Part shown: positions 9,200 to 16,830 of the stretch, in pieces
How the letters are laid out: each line of letters starts with the position of its first letter
Numbering within the stretch: the stretch's first letter is position 1
Origin: Halegenticoccus tardaugens
Lineage (GTDB): Archaea; Halobacteriota; Halobacteria; Halobacteriales; Haloferacaceae
Assembly (NCBI RefSeq): GCF_004116405.1
Contig: NZ_SDIC01000001.1
Span: 558,001-622,000 of the forward strand
Reading direction: 5' to 3'
DNA: 64,000 nt
Program-made: the position numbers and the translations under genes
The notes under the pieces: model-generated
Seen by the model: only the letters and a program-made list of their open reading frames with translations
Databases searched by the model: none
What the model was told of the DNA's origin: nothing

Positions 9200-10180
9200 T
9201 CACTCGTCTTCGACCCGGCGTTCACGAGCCGGCGCGGACGGATGAAGCTCGATTCCGACGTCCGCGGGCGTGATAACGTCGGGCAACGCGTCGTCTCGGT
9301 CGCCGACGACGTCGTCGAGGATCTCGCGGAGGTAGGCGTCGAACAGTTCGGGATTTTCGCTCATCGGGAAGTGACCGATCTTCGCCATCTCGACGGCGAC
9401 GGCACCGTCGCCGATCCCCTCCGCGGTTTCTCGCCCGTCGTCGGGCGTCGTCAGGTAGTCGTACTCGCCGTTGACGACGTAGACGGGACACCGCTCCGCG
9501 TCGATCCGATCGAGTTCGCCCCGGTAGTCGTGATCGACCGAGTAGTAGTACAGATCCCCCTTGAACACGCCGGTCGCGCCCTGTTCGTAGAGGTACATCG
9601 TCTCCCGACGCGCCGGTTCGGGGCTCTGCGGAGCCATGAGCCCCCAGCACGAGTACGCGTTCACCTCCGTGGTGTTGACGCGGGGATGGTCGAGCCAGTC
9701 GATGTAGAAACCGGGACTGTGGGCGGCACACTCCAGACCGATCAGCGCGCGGAAGCGATCCGGGTACCAATCCGCGAGTTCGAGGACGACGTTACCGCCC
9801 ATGCTCGACCCCATGTAGATCGGATCGTCGAGCTCCAGCGCGTCGACGATGCCGACGATCGTCTCCACGAATCGATCCGCCGTGAGCGTGTAGTCCTCCT
9901 CCCACCACGCCTGGGTCGTCGGCGGGACGGACTTGCCGTGAAACGGCAGGTCGTACGCGATGACGCGGAACCGATCCGTGATTCCCTCGTCGGCCAGCAG
10001 GTGACGCCACTCTTGGCAGTTGTTTCCCGCCGTGTGCTGACAGAGCAACGGGACCCCGTCCTCCGGTCCGTTCTCCTCGAAGTACACCCGGTGGTCCACG
10101 CCGCCGACCTCGACGTGCACGTACCGCCCCGTGATCTCCTCTATCGTCCCGTGTTCGGCTCCGGCGCTCACCTCATCCAC
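9200..10180 (-). CDS. Alpha/beta hydrolase
   Basis: 326 residues with the alpha/beta hydrolase fold: oxyanion region QHTAGNNCQEWRHLL, nucleophile elbow GSSMGGNVV with Ser, acid residue in VVNGEYDYLT, and His in KIGHFPMSENPE. The substrate is unknown. The start overlaps the stop of the upstream gene by 8 bases, so both are one operon and may act together on a bound or activated compound. Confidence 0.88.
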   Translation of the reverse strand: MDEVSAGAEHGTIEEITGRYVHVEVGGVDHRVYFEENGPEDGVPLLCQHTAGNNCQEWRHLLADEGITDRFRVIAYDLPFHGKSVPPTTQAWWEEDYTLTADRFVETIVGIVDALELDDPIYMGSSMGGNVVLELADWYPDRFRALIGLECAAHSPGFYIDWLDHPRVNTTEVNAYSCWGLMAPQSPEPARRETMYLYEQGATGVFKGDLYYYSVDHDYRGELDRIDAERCPVYVVNGEYDYLTTPDDGRETAEGIGDGAVAVEMAKIGHFPMSENPELFDAYLREILDDVVGDRDDALPDVITPADVGIELHPSAPARERRVEDE

Positions 10181-10601
10181 CCCCTCCGTTGTGCGCGACG
10201 CGCATCAGATCCAGCGCCCGCTGGAACGGTCGCAGGTTCTGGAAGATCTTCTCGTTGTCCCCCGTGAGCCGGAGATGACCGTCCTCGCCGCGGACCGCGG
10301 TTCGATAGTGAGAGGCGACGATCTCGTGGTTGAACGGCGGCGGCATCTCCCGAACGAACTCGTTCCACGCCTCGCGCGATCCCTCGATGCCGAACGCCCA
10401 CCGGTGGTTCAGCCCCGGATTCGGAATCACGTCGCGAACCCGTCCGCCGTCCATCCGGATCAGGAACCGCTCGTCGCCGATCTCCACGTAGAAGTCCTCG
10501 TCGAACTTGTCGTGACCACGAACCCGCATCTCCGGGTCGTCGTTGACGGTTTCCTTGTAACGCTCCCACCACTCGTGACTCGCCAGCTCCGTGTCGTTCA
10601 T
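10173..10601 (-). CDS. Hypothetical protein co-transcribed with the hydrolase (possibly SCP2-like)
   Basis: 142 residues from the ATG at 10601 (MNDTELASHEWWERYKETVN). The strand-rich middle (FYVEIGDERFLIRMDGGRVRD) and the mixed C-terminal part resemble the SCP2/sterol-carrier fold, but no diagnostic motif is visible, so the family call is tentative. It directly precedes and overlaps the alpha/beta hydrolase. Confidence 0.7.
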   Translation of the reverse strand: MNDTELASHEWWERYKETVNDDPEMRVRGHDKFDEDFYVEIGDERFLIRMDGGRVRDVIPNPGLNHRWAFGIEGSREAWNEFVREMPPPFNHEIVASHYRTAVRGEDGHLRLTGDNEKIFQNLRPFQRALDLMRVAHNGGGG

Positions 10602-10723
10602 TCGACAACACCCGCCGGGTAGCACGGCGACCGCGATAATCAATCACAGCCCACGCGAGTTTGAATGTCGCGTCCGACGACTGCGCGCGGCGCGCGCGCC
10701 GGCCGTTCAAACCGCCGACGGCA

Positions 10724-10900
10724 CTACCGTCGGACCGGAACCGGTTGTCCGGCGGAAATGAACGGCTCCGACGATCCGCGAGCGGAAAAGGACAGCCGTC
10801 CGTTCTCGTCGCACCACACGCCCCAGACCGGCACCGCGGGGATCTCGTAATCCTCTGGGGTTCGGTAGCGACACGCCAGCGTCCACTCGCGAGCGAGCAT
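10724..10900 (-). CDS. Small haloarchaeal protein under an iron-box promoter
   Basis: 58 residues from the ATG at 10900, which shares one base with the TAA of an upstream small ORF (TAATG), with GGAGG about 8 bases before it. The sequence is rich in Trp, Cys and Pro (MLAREWTLACRYRTPEDY, VPVWGVWCDENG) and ends in PFISAGQPVPVRR. Two Cys residues are present. The protein looks conserved in style but I cannot name its family. Its only visible promoter is the iron-box promoter at 11030-11055. Confidence 0.65.
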   Translation of the reverse strand: MLAREWTLACRYRTPEDYEIPAVPVWGVWCDENGRLSFSARGSSEPFISAGQPVPVRR

Positions 10901-11022
10901 TACCACGCCTCCGCCGGCGTCCGCTTCCGTGCGTCTGCTCCGTCGGCGACGCCCCACCGGGCGGGCGTCGTCACGAAATCCGCGCTTCCGGTCGCCGACG
11001 AACGTCGATGTCGCGACTGCAT
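10900..11022 (-). CDS. Leaderless 40-residue ORF directly behind the iron box
   Basis: ATG at 11022 lies 30 bases from the centre of a TATA-like TATTTAG (11049-11055), the ideal spacing for a leaderless haloarchaeal transcript. The frame (MQSRHRRSSATGSADFVTTP, then ARWGVADGADARKRTPAEAW) ends in TAA overlapping the next ATG. It is basic, with no membrane segment. Role unknown; it could be a small protein or a translated leader that couples the downstream gene. Confidence 0.45.
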   Translation of the reverse strand: MQSRHRRSSATGSADFVTTPARWGVADGADARKRTPAEAW

Positions 11023-11029
11023 ACGTCTG

Positions 11030-11047
11030 TTTTAGGTGAACCTAAAA
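11030..11047 (-). promoter_or_regulatory. DtxR/IdeR-type iron box operator
   Basis: TTTTAGGTGAACCTAAAA is a perfect palindrome with 8-base arms (TTTTAGGT/ACCTAAAA) around GA. It matches the TTAGGTnnnCCTAA core recognised by DtxR-family metal regulators, which also control iron genes in haloarchaea. It sits between a leftward TATA-like box and the ATG at 11022, the position expected for metal-dependent repression. Confidence 0.7.
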
Positions 11048-11207
11048 ACTAAATACGCGTCGATTCACGACGGTCGACGCGAACCCAACTTCGAAGGAGG
11101 CCCGGACGAACTCGGCGACACACCCACCCTGACAATGTTCGTTCCGAGCAAAAGAGCGGGGAAATAACACGAAATATATATGTACGCTCGCCAGACAAGA
11201 ACGCGAA

Positions 11208-11336
11208 ATGGCGAGCGTATCGACCGCTCGGGGGGACGGTGTGCGGGGCAAAGCCTTCTCGGTGGCGCGGCGCGGCGAGAACGAAGGGACGAAGGCGACA
11301 CGATCGACCGAGCGGGAGGGAGCCCGTGGGTCGTAA
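11208..11336 (+). CDS. Possible leaderless 42-residue ORF
   Basis: ATG at 11208 lies 31 bases after the centre of a strong TATA element (AAATATATAT, 11172-11181). The frame starts MASVSTARGDGVRGKAFSVA and stops at 11334. It overlaps the GTG of the next gene by 11 bases, so it may be a short upstream coding unit. Composition is basic, with no family resemblance. Confidence 0.35.
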   Translation: MASVSTARGDGVRGKAFSVARRGENEGTKATRSTEREGARGS

Positions 11337-11661
11337 GGACGATCGCGCCGTTCTCCGCGGTCGCGTCGCGTCGCTCCGCGATCGGGTCGCGACGGCGCTG
11401 TCTCACCCCCGGCGCGGAGACGACCGCTCCGTGGATGATCGCTCCACGGGCGACGAGTCGTCCGACCGCGCCGATTCCGAAGAAGACGGAAAGCGGTCCC
11501 GCCACGCCGAACTGCTCGTGAACGACGAGATGCGGGCGATCGCCCGCCGGCTCTTCGAGGCGTCGAACGCCGACGACCTCCGGTTTTCGGTGACTACGGA
11601 CTCCGAGGGGCACGGCTACGCGCGCGTCGAGTTGGTCTACGACGCGGAGGCCGATCGGTGA
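11326..11661 (+). CDS. Hypothetical protein, 111 residues
   Basis: Chosen start is GTG at 11326, preceded by GGGAGGG. The first 50 residues are charged and low-complexity. The last 50 (ELLVNDEMRAIARRLFEASN, DDLRFSVTTDSEGHGYARVE) look like a compact alpha/beta domain with strong coding bias. Its 3' end overlaps the end of a convergent ORF by 68 bases, unusual enough that one of the two is probably shorter than drawn. Confidence 0.55.
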   Translation: MGRKDDRAVLRGRVASLRDRVATALSHPRRGDDRSVDDRSTGDESSDRADSEEDGKRSRHAELLVNDEMRAIARRLFEASNADDLRFSVTTDSEGHGYARVELVYDAEADR

Positions 11662-11884
11662 CCCGGGGAAACCAGCCGTTCACTCCCGGACGCTGTACCC
11701 ATTCCGTGACCGTCGGCGATTCGAATCCGGCGGCGCCGATCGTCGGCGATGCGCGCTGTCGAACGACGTCTCCTTCCCGTGCGTGGTAGTATCGGGAACT
11801 CGAAAGCGGGAACTCGACGAAGATCTCCTTCGGGTCCGTCCCGACTCTGGCTCGGATCCCTCTCACTCCTTCCGCAACGATCAT
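11594..11884 (-). CDS. Doubtful ORF coupled to trmB
   Basis: The ATG at 11884 overlaps the stop of the TrmB gene in an ATGA junction, suggesting coupling. The first ~70 residues (MIVAEGVRGIRARVG, KEIFVEFPLSSSRYYHAREG) could encode a small beta-rich domain. The C-terminal Arg-rich tail runs antisense to the convergent gene and looks non-native, so a frameshift or early loss of the original stop is possible. Confidence 0.4.
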   Translation of the reverse strand: MIVAEGVRGIRARVGTDPKEIFVEFPLSSSRYYHAREGDVVRQRASPTIGAAGFESPTVTEWVQRPGVNGWFPRVTDRPPRRRPTRRARSRAPRSP

Positions 11885-12666
11885 CTCACGCTCGCCTGCT
11901 CGATTTCGTCCCTGAGCATCTCTCGAACGAAGAGCGCGAAGCCGTGATCGACTCCGCTACTCCACATCGCGGTCTCCTCCGGATAGCCGGGGAACGTTTC
12001 GTCCCAGACTGCGCTGACCAGTATGCCTTCTCGATCCGTCATGACGAGACGTCCGAGCGCTTGTTGCTCTGCGGTATCGTCCAGTTTGGCGAGCATAGCC
12101 GAGTCGAACAGCACCGCGTCGGGGATTTCTTCCCGCATCCGACGCTCGATCGTCTCGCTTTCGGTGCTGACGAGGACCGAAACGCCCCGTTCGAGGGCGT
12201 CCCGAAGTTGATGCAGCACGTCTTCGTCGAAGACGCTCTCGTGAACCAGTATCAGCACGATTTCATCCTCCGCCTGTTCTATCAACGAGAGCGTTTGCTC
12301 GGTTACCCCATTGTAGTTTTCGAGCGCCCACACGCCGCGTTCGACCTCCTTGTAAACCGGCTCGATCTCGCGGAGCGACCGCTCGACCGCGTCGAAATAC
12401 GAATCGTACTCGTTGCGGAGGATGCGAAGCGCGGTGTCGACGCTCACCGCCTGGAACACCTTGGGCTCCGCCCGTTGGACCTGAACCAGCCCCTTTCGAG
12501 CGAGGCGATCGAGAGCGCCGTACATGCGCGACCGGGGGACGTTCGTCACGTTGCTCACGTCTCTGGCGGTGCCCTGCGGGAAGTGAGCGAGCGCGACGAA
12601 ACACTTCGCCTCGTACTCGGTCAATCCCAGCCTCTGGAGCGCGGTGGTCGCCTCGTTCCCGTTCAT
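11881..12666 (-). CDS. TrmB-family transcriptional regulator
   Basis: 261 residues. An N-terminal winged helix LQRLGLTEYEAKCFVALAHF is followed by VTNVPRSRMYGALDRLARKG, the TrmB signature, then a coiled region and a TrmB_C-like/PLD-like sensor (EDEIVLILVHESVFDEDVL, GVSVLVSTESET). Such proteins usually respond to sugars or other small effectors. The neighbouring genes do not reveal its target. Confidence 0.9.
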   Translation of the reverse strand: MNGNEATTALQRLGLTEYEAKCFVALAHFPQGTARDVSNVTNVPRSRMYGALDRLARKGLVQVQRAEPKVFQAVSVDTALRILRNEYDSYFDAVERSLREIEPVYKEVERGVWALENYNGVTEQTLSLIEQAEDEIVLILVHESVFDEDVLHQLRDALERGVSVLVSTESETIERRMREEIPDAVLFDSAMLAKLDDTAEQQALGRLVMTDREGILVSAVWDETFPGYPEETAMWSSGVDHGFALFVREMLRDEIEQASVR

Positions 12667-12795
12667 ACCGTGTAAACTGCTTCGAGACGGTTAGGATGAC
12701 CGGCCCCGTGCGGCCGTGGCGACCACACACCCGTTTCAGCGGCGCGCTCGATGAAAATGCGCGGTCTCCACTTCAGCCAAATTTGATAACAGGAG

Positions 12796-12924
12796 TTATG
12801 CTACCTCTGGAGAGCGATCGGTCAAGTGAGCTCCCTGGCCAAGAAGGTAACTGATAGTCTCGACGAGAGATGTGACGGCGAGGGTCATTGGGAGTGCTTC
12901 AATGAATCCAAGGGGGCCGGTCAT
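12796..12924 (-). CDS. Doubtful small hydrophobic ORF in low-GC patch
   Basis: From ATG 12924 the frame MTGPLGFIEALPMTLAVTSL continues with one hydrophobic stretch and a polar tail to TAA at 12796 (42 residues). It overlaps the end of the next ORF by 26 bases. Could be a small membrane peptide; coding bias is weak. Confidence 0.25.
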   Translation of the reverse strand: MTGPLGFIEALPMTLAVTSLVETISYLLGQGAHLTDRSPEVA

Positions 12925-13165
12925 CCCAACCGGACAGAGTAAACAAAAGATACGGAGGGGTATCGCGGAGGTTCGGGGAGAAATTGTGTACTGCGGTACA
13001 GGGCGGTACAACCTCGCCGTTTACGGCGGAGATACAGCGCCCGTCGTCGGTCACTTTCACTGTGTGTCGAGGGGTCACATTCCACCGGTTCGCTTGGGTG
13101 AATGTGCGTGGAAAACTGGCAGTCCACTCGGTGTTTGCTTCATCAAAACGTAAGTAAACTGTCAT
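12899..13165 (-). CDS. Hypothetical protein in the accessory patch
   Basis: From ATG 13165 the frame gives 88 residues, MTVYLRFDEANTEWTASFPR followed by a strand-rich segment HTVKVTDDGRCISAVNGEVV with several Cys. GC content is lower than in neighbours. Not recognised. A longer version from 13315 is possible but its N-terminus is low-complexity. Either a foreign small protein or a chance frame. Confidence 0.35.
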   Translation of the reverse strand: MTVYLRFDEANTEWTASFPRTFTQANRWNVTPRHTVKVTDDGRCISAVNGEVVPPCTAVHNFSPNLRDTPPYLLFTLSGWDDRPPWIH

Positions 13166-13660
13166 TAACCGATCAGGTGACTCGAAGCCCTTCGCGGGTA
13201 CGAGTAACGGCTTCGTGGCAGCGTCAGTGGTCGACAGTCCACCAACCGTAGATTCCCGACCATCCGAATCGACGGGAGTACCATAGGAACTTCGGGAAGC
13301 ATCACCCTTTCGCACGGCGAGGATGTCACATCCCGCGCGGCCTTGATAGCCCCTTTATCCGGACCAAGATGGGGACAACTCGAACGAGACACTCGCGGTC
13401 AGACATTGTGAAAGAGTAGCACTGCGTGTCGACGATGGGCCTGTCAAGCACTATGGAAAGTATGGGTGTGAGTTCAACCAGCGGCTTATCGAGAGAGCCG
13501 AAAACAGGAGACTAGAACGTTCCAAACCTTGCAGGAGGGTATCTTTCTGCACGCAAAAGTATCGGAATATACATATGTAACATGTTGATACTCAGTGTTT
13601 TAATACCTGAAATAACATAAAAAGAACTAATATCCAGTTGGGGATCCTGATAGTCGTAGT
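13166..13660. other. AT-richer non-coding stretch before the lamin-tail gene
   Basis: 495 bases with reduced GC. Short frames such as VDDGPVKHYGKYGCEFNQRL near 13430 read like worn-out coding sequence. The last 100 bases are very AT-rich (ATACATATGTAACATGTTGA at 13570-13590, with nested palindromes ACATATGT and ACATGT) and probably hold the promoter of the rightward gene. Confidence 0.4.
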
Positions 13661-14560
13661 ATGCAGAGTAACCGTAGACGTTTCATGATCGGTGCAGGGG
13701 CAGCAGCACTAGGTATCGCGGGTCTCGGTGCGGGCAGTACGGTAATCGCATCGGATCACTCAGGGCTCGCCTTTGCAGAAGTGAACGCAGAAGATGAGTA
13801 TGTCGTAATCGAGAACACGGGCGACGAGGGTTTCGACCTCTCGGGATACTGGATGGAATTCGAGCATGGACAGAACGTCAGCCAAGCACGAGAGTTCCCG
13901 GATGGGGCGGTCGTTGAGGCCGGCGAAACACTAACCGTGGCGTCGGGCGCAGAAGACGTTGATGACGCGGACGTGACGTTCGATTACGACAGAGGCGTCA
14001 TCAACAACGACGGGAGTGATACGATGGCGATTCTCGAACCCGACGAGGAGACGGTCGTCGTGACGAGCGACGAATCCACGTCAGACGAGAGCGGTGAAGG
14101 TGACGACGGTGAAAGCGGTGATGAAGAAACGGACGATCGGAACGTTGAGGAAGAGAACACGATCACTATCACCGTCGTTGACGAAGAGACGGGTGATCCG
14201 ATCGAAGGGGCGGAGGTAACTGGTGTCATCCACCTTCCCGGCCCCGCAGAGGACTACTTCGAGATCGAGACGAACAGCGAGGGGGTCGCTGAAACCACGT
14301 CTCCTGCCGTCTATCACGAGATCGAAGTCAGTGCAGATGGATACTACGACGGCAACGCGACTGCCGACCTCGAAGAAGGCGACAAGTCGGTCACCGTCGA
14401 ACTTCAGCCTGAAAGTGACGACGGCGACGACGAAGAGTCAGACGAAACCGACAGTTCGGACGAGACGGACGACACGGGCTCTGAAGGGTCTGGAGACGGT
14501 GACGAGACTGACGAAGACGACGGAACAGAGGAAGAAAACGCGGCTGACGAGGACTGCTAA
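13661..14560 (+). CDS. Secreted lamin-tail domain protein with acidic tail
   Basis: 299 residues. A Tat signal (NRRRFMIGAGAAALGIAGL) precedes a lamin-tail domain (about residues 36-120: AEDEYVVIENTGDEGFDLSG, then DGAVVEAGETLTVASGA). After an acidic linker comes a carboxypeptidase-regulatory-like beta domain (TITVVDEETGDPIEGAEV, about 165-255), then a very acidic low-complexity tail ending in DEDC. Probably cell-surface or exoprotein. Base composition is lower in GC than most neighbours, consistent with acquisition together with the adjacent element. Confidence 0.85.
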   Translation: MQSNRRRFMIGAGAAALGIAGLGAGSTVIASDHSGLAFAEVNAEDEYVVIENTGDEGFDLSGYWMEFEHGQNVSQAREFPDGAVVEAGETLTVASGAEDVDDADVTFDYDRGVINNDGSDTMAILEPDEETVVVTSDESTSDESGEGDDGESGDEETDDRNVEEENTITITVVDEETGDPIEGAEVTGVIHLPGPAEDYFEIETNSEGVAETTSPAVYHEIEVSADGYYDGNATADLEEGDKSVTVELQPESDDGDDEESDETDSSDETDDTGSEGSGDGDETDEDDGTEEENAADEDC

Positions 14561-14681
14561 ACCGATTATCTAACCATATATTTTGTAGGTCAGCCGCCAT
14601 TACCAACTGACCCCTGTGACTCGTATTCGATGAGAAGGTCTGGCGCGTCGAGTTTGAGACGAGCTGGTCCGTCGGAGCAGA

Positions 14682-14745
14682 GTGAACTACCCCGGCCTAC
14701 TCGCTCACGGCTGACGCCGTTCGCTCCGTGAGGCCGGGGCTTCCT
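14682..14745 (-). ncRNA. Putative omega RNA / sotRNA scaffold at the tnpB 3' end
   Basis: Reading leftward, the end of tnpB can fold as a long stem: CCCCGGCCT pairs with AGGCCGGGG around an inner hairpin (TCACGG/CCGTGA). In TnpB systems the guide RNA scaffold overlaps the tnpB 3' end and right end, with the guide just outside the element. Sense-overlapping RNAs from IS1341 genes are known in Halobacterium. The predicted guide would begin near 14681 and read leftward. Expression is not shown by sequence. Confidence 0.55.
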
Positions 14746-15932
14746 GCTTCCACGACGCGCTTTGCAGGAACCGACTCGGTTCCCGGAGGGAGCGCAGTCT
14801 CCACAGGCATTGAATCGGAGTGAACCACTCCTACGTGATCGAGGCCGCGAGAAAGAATGTTCAGCGCCGCGTTCGCGTCTCTGTCCGCTTCGAACCCGCA
14901 TGAAGGGCACGAGTGCTCGCGGACCCACAGCGGTTTATCGGTCGAAACACCGCATTGTGAACACTCTTTGGTCGTCCCTCGCGGATCGACCGCGACGAAG
15001 TGCGTCCCTTCGCGGTCGCACTTGTATTTGAGCATCCGCAGGAACGTTCCCCACGACGCCGACGCGCGGTTACGACTGTTCGACGGGAGTTCCATTAGCC
15101 CCTTCGCGTCGAGATCTTCGACGGCTACGAGGTCGTATTCTCGCGCGTAGTATGCAGACAGTCGGTGAAGGAAGTCGCGGCGCTTCCGTTTCAGGTCGGC
15201 GTGGCGTTGGGCGACTACCCGCTGTTGGGTGCGGTAGTTCGCGGAGCCGTGCTGTTTCCGGGAGAGTTTTCGTTGTGCGCGTTCCAACCGCTCGCGTTCC
15301 TCGGAGAGATCGAGCGACCCGACCGAGAACCCGTCCGAGTCGTGGGTGTACGAGAGAATCCCTACGTCGATACCGACGCACCGTTTGGGATTCTCGGGTT
15401 TCGGTGGCGCGTCGTTTTTGGTTTCGATACCGAGGACGGCGAACCACTCGCCCGTGGGTTCTCGTTTGACCGTGACTTGTTTGACCGCCGAGTCGTCGGG
15501 TATCTCGCGGTGGAGTCGGATCGGTATCTCGCCGATCTTGCTCAACCACAACTGGGGCCAACCGCTCGTATTCTTGAGCTTGAAGCCGGTCTGATTGTAG
15601 GTGAGCGAACGGTAGTCCCGAGGACGCTTCCACTTCAACATCCCAACAGCGCGTCCGTTCTCTTTCTGTGCTTTGAGCGTCGAAAGGTTATCGTAGACGC
15701 GCTTGACAACCATCTGAAGCACCTTCGAATGAACGTCCTTCAGGCCGTTCCACCACTTCTTGAGGTCGGGGAGTTGGCCCTGAAGGTCGTAGCGGGCCGG
15801 GATACCGCCGTCGGATTTGTTGAGTTCGTAGAGGCAGTGGTTGTACAGTTGCCGACACACGTCGATGTGGTGGCGAAGCTCGTTGCGGGTGGCTTCGTCC
15901 GGCGTGAGTCGGTACTTGTAGTTGTACTGCAT
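14697..15932 (-). CDS. tnpB: TnpB RNA-guided endonuclease of IS1341-type element
   Basis: Full-length at 411 residues with all RuvC-like catalytic positions: Asp189 in GIDVGI, Glu272 in VAVEDLD and Asp352 in DRDANAALN. The zinc finger CSQCG...CPSCG (Cys324, 327, 342, 345) is intact. TnpB nucleases cut DNA next to a target-adjacent motif using an omega RNA guide and favour retention of the element. The ORF is unbroken, so the nuclease may be active. Starts 3 bases after the DUF2080 stop. Confidence 0.95.
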   Translation of the reverse strand: MQYNYKYRLTPDEATRNELRHHIDVCRQLYNHCLYELNKSDGGIPARYDLQGQLPDLKKWWNGLKDVHSKVLQMVVKRVYDNLSTLKAQKENGRAVGMLKWKRPRDYRSLTYNQTGFKLKNTSGWPQLWLSKIGEIPIRLHREIPDDSAVKQVTVKREPTGEWFAVLGIETKNDAPPKPENPKRCVGIDVGILSYTHDSDGFSVGSLDLSEERERLERAQRKLSRKQHGSANYRTQQRVVAQRHADLKRKRRDFLHRLSAYYAREYDLVAVEDLDAKGLMELPSNSRNRASASWGTFLRMLKYKCDREGTHFVAVDPRGTTKECSQCGVSTDKPLWVREHSCPSCGFEADRDANAALNILSRGLDHVGVVHSDSMPVETALPPGTESVPAKRVVEAGSPGLTERTASAVSE

Positions 15933-15935
15933 AGA

Positions 15936-16082
15936 CTACTCGTCTGAATCAGGTTCGGAAACGCGGACGACCTTCACGTCGGCTCCTCGCCACCGCTTCG
16001 GAACGATGACATGGGCGCTGTTCCCCGACGGTTTCGCGGTGCCATCGAGGACTTCGTGACCGTCGATTTCAAACCGATCCAT
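15936..16082 (-). CDS. DUF2080 transposase-associated protein
   Basis: 48 residues from ATG 16082: MDRFEIDGHEVLDGTAKPSG followed by NSAHVIVPKRWRGADVKVVR. This is the short AbrB-like DUF2080 protein commonly found in front of tnpB in haloarchaeal IS1341-type elements. It is predicted to be a small DNA-binding protein, perhaps limiting tnpB expression. Separated from tnpB by only 3 bases. Confidence 0.85.
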   Translation of the reverse strand: MDRFEIDGHEVLDGTAKPSGNSAHVIVPKRWRGADVKVVRVSEPDSDE

Positions 16083-16175
16083 TACGAGTGTATAGACTAT
16101 GGATAGACAAAAGTGTATCGGTACGTGGGCCTGTGGGCCGGCTACCGAACACGTTTGAGAACTGTGCGGCGTTGA

Positions 16176-16273
16176 CGAGACGCGCAGCGTCTCGTTCGCA
16201 CACAAGAGCGAAGCTCTTGTGAACGCTGTATCCCCTCCCTACTCGCGCCTTCGGCGCTCGTTGAGGAAGGGGA
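16176..16273. repeat. Three consecutive hairpins at the left end of the IS element
   Basis: CGAGACGC-GCA-GCGTCTCG (16176-16194), CACAAGAGC-GAA-GCTCTTGTG (16201-16221) and a larger imperfect hairpin TCCCCT...AGGGGA with inner GCGCC-TTC-GGCGC (16231-16273) follow each other within 100 bases. The first two are perfect stems with three-base loops. IS200/IS605 ends carry subterminal hairpins, but three in series is unusual. Confidence 0.65.
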
Positions 16274-16545
16274 CTTAGCGCCTCAATTCAGTTAAAACCG
16301 TTGGGGGAAATTCTGAGTTTCACCCGATTTTGATAGTCGCTACTCTTGATGAAACTAACTCCTGAGTGGTACTGAATGGCTACGTGAAGCTACATCCTAT
16401 CTCACTGTAGACATCTTCGGCAATCGAAAATCGACATACAAAGACCCAACCGCCCGTTCGATGACTGGACTGTACTCGTGAACCAGAGTAAGATTTATAC
16501 GGACACCCCTCACGTCTTGTCAATGACTTCCATTCAGAATGGGAG
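16274..16545. other. Low-GC non-coding stretch between IS element and tRNA-Ile
   Basis: About 270 bases with no credible coding frame. Includes AT-rich AAGATTTATACGG near 16490. It lies on the 3' side of the tRNA-Ile gene, where integrating elements insert, but I found no second copy of the tRNA 3' end in the accessory patch. Confidence 0.4.
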
Positions 16546-16619
16546 TGGGCCAACGCGGATTTGAACCGCGGACCTCCCGGTTATCAGCCGAGCGCTCAAC
16601 CTGACTGAGCTATTGGCCC
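16546..16619 (-). tRNA. tRNA-Ile (GAT)
   Basis: 74 bases forming a full cloverleaf on the minus strand: acceptor GGGCCAA/TTGGCCC plus discriminator A, anticodon stem CTCGG/CCGGG with loop CTGATAA (anticodon GAT), and T loop GGTTCAAATCC. No intron. CCA is not encoded. Confidence 0.97.
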
Positions 16620-16830
16620 AGGCGAGCGCATTCAGTTGTTGCGCGCTATTCCGTTTAAGGGTTTCCTTTTAGCGCCTCGCGTCCGTCTTTCGGTTTGAGC
16701 GCGTCGCACCCGACCGAGAATCGCGACGGACGCCGCGTTTCGAGACGACGAAATCGGATCGTACGGTAGCGTGGCGGCGCAACCCGCGCCGTTGCGGGTG
16801 CAACGCGAATGCGACGCGGGGCGAACGGCC

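Larger units (their letters stand above)
14682..16273 (-). mobile_element. IS1341-type (IS200/IS605 family) element with tnpB only
   Basis: Contains DUF2080 and tnpB but no tnpA, so it cannot move by itself. The right end is the haloarchaeal-style hairpin overlapping the tnpB stop and finishing around GTAGTTCAC (14682-14690 on the plus strand as GTGAACTAC). The left end is taken as the imperfect hairpin ending at 16273. Exact boundaries are estimates because this family has no terminal inverted repeats or target duplications. Confidence 0.7.

Noticed and set aside
13420..13560. Possible worn coding fragment (GKYGCEFNQRLIERAENRRL)
   Set aside because: Looks vaguely protein-like but matches no family I know and has no start or bias; left as non-coding.
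16546..16619. Search for an attachment-site copy of tRNA-Ile in the 12.7-16.5 kb patch
   Set aside because: No second copy of the tRNA 3' end was seen, so I did not call an integrated element here.
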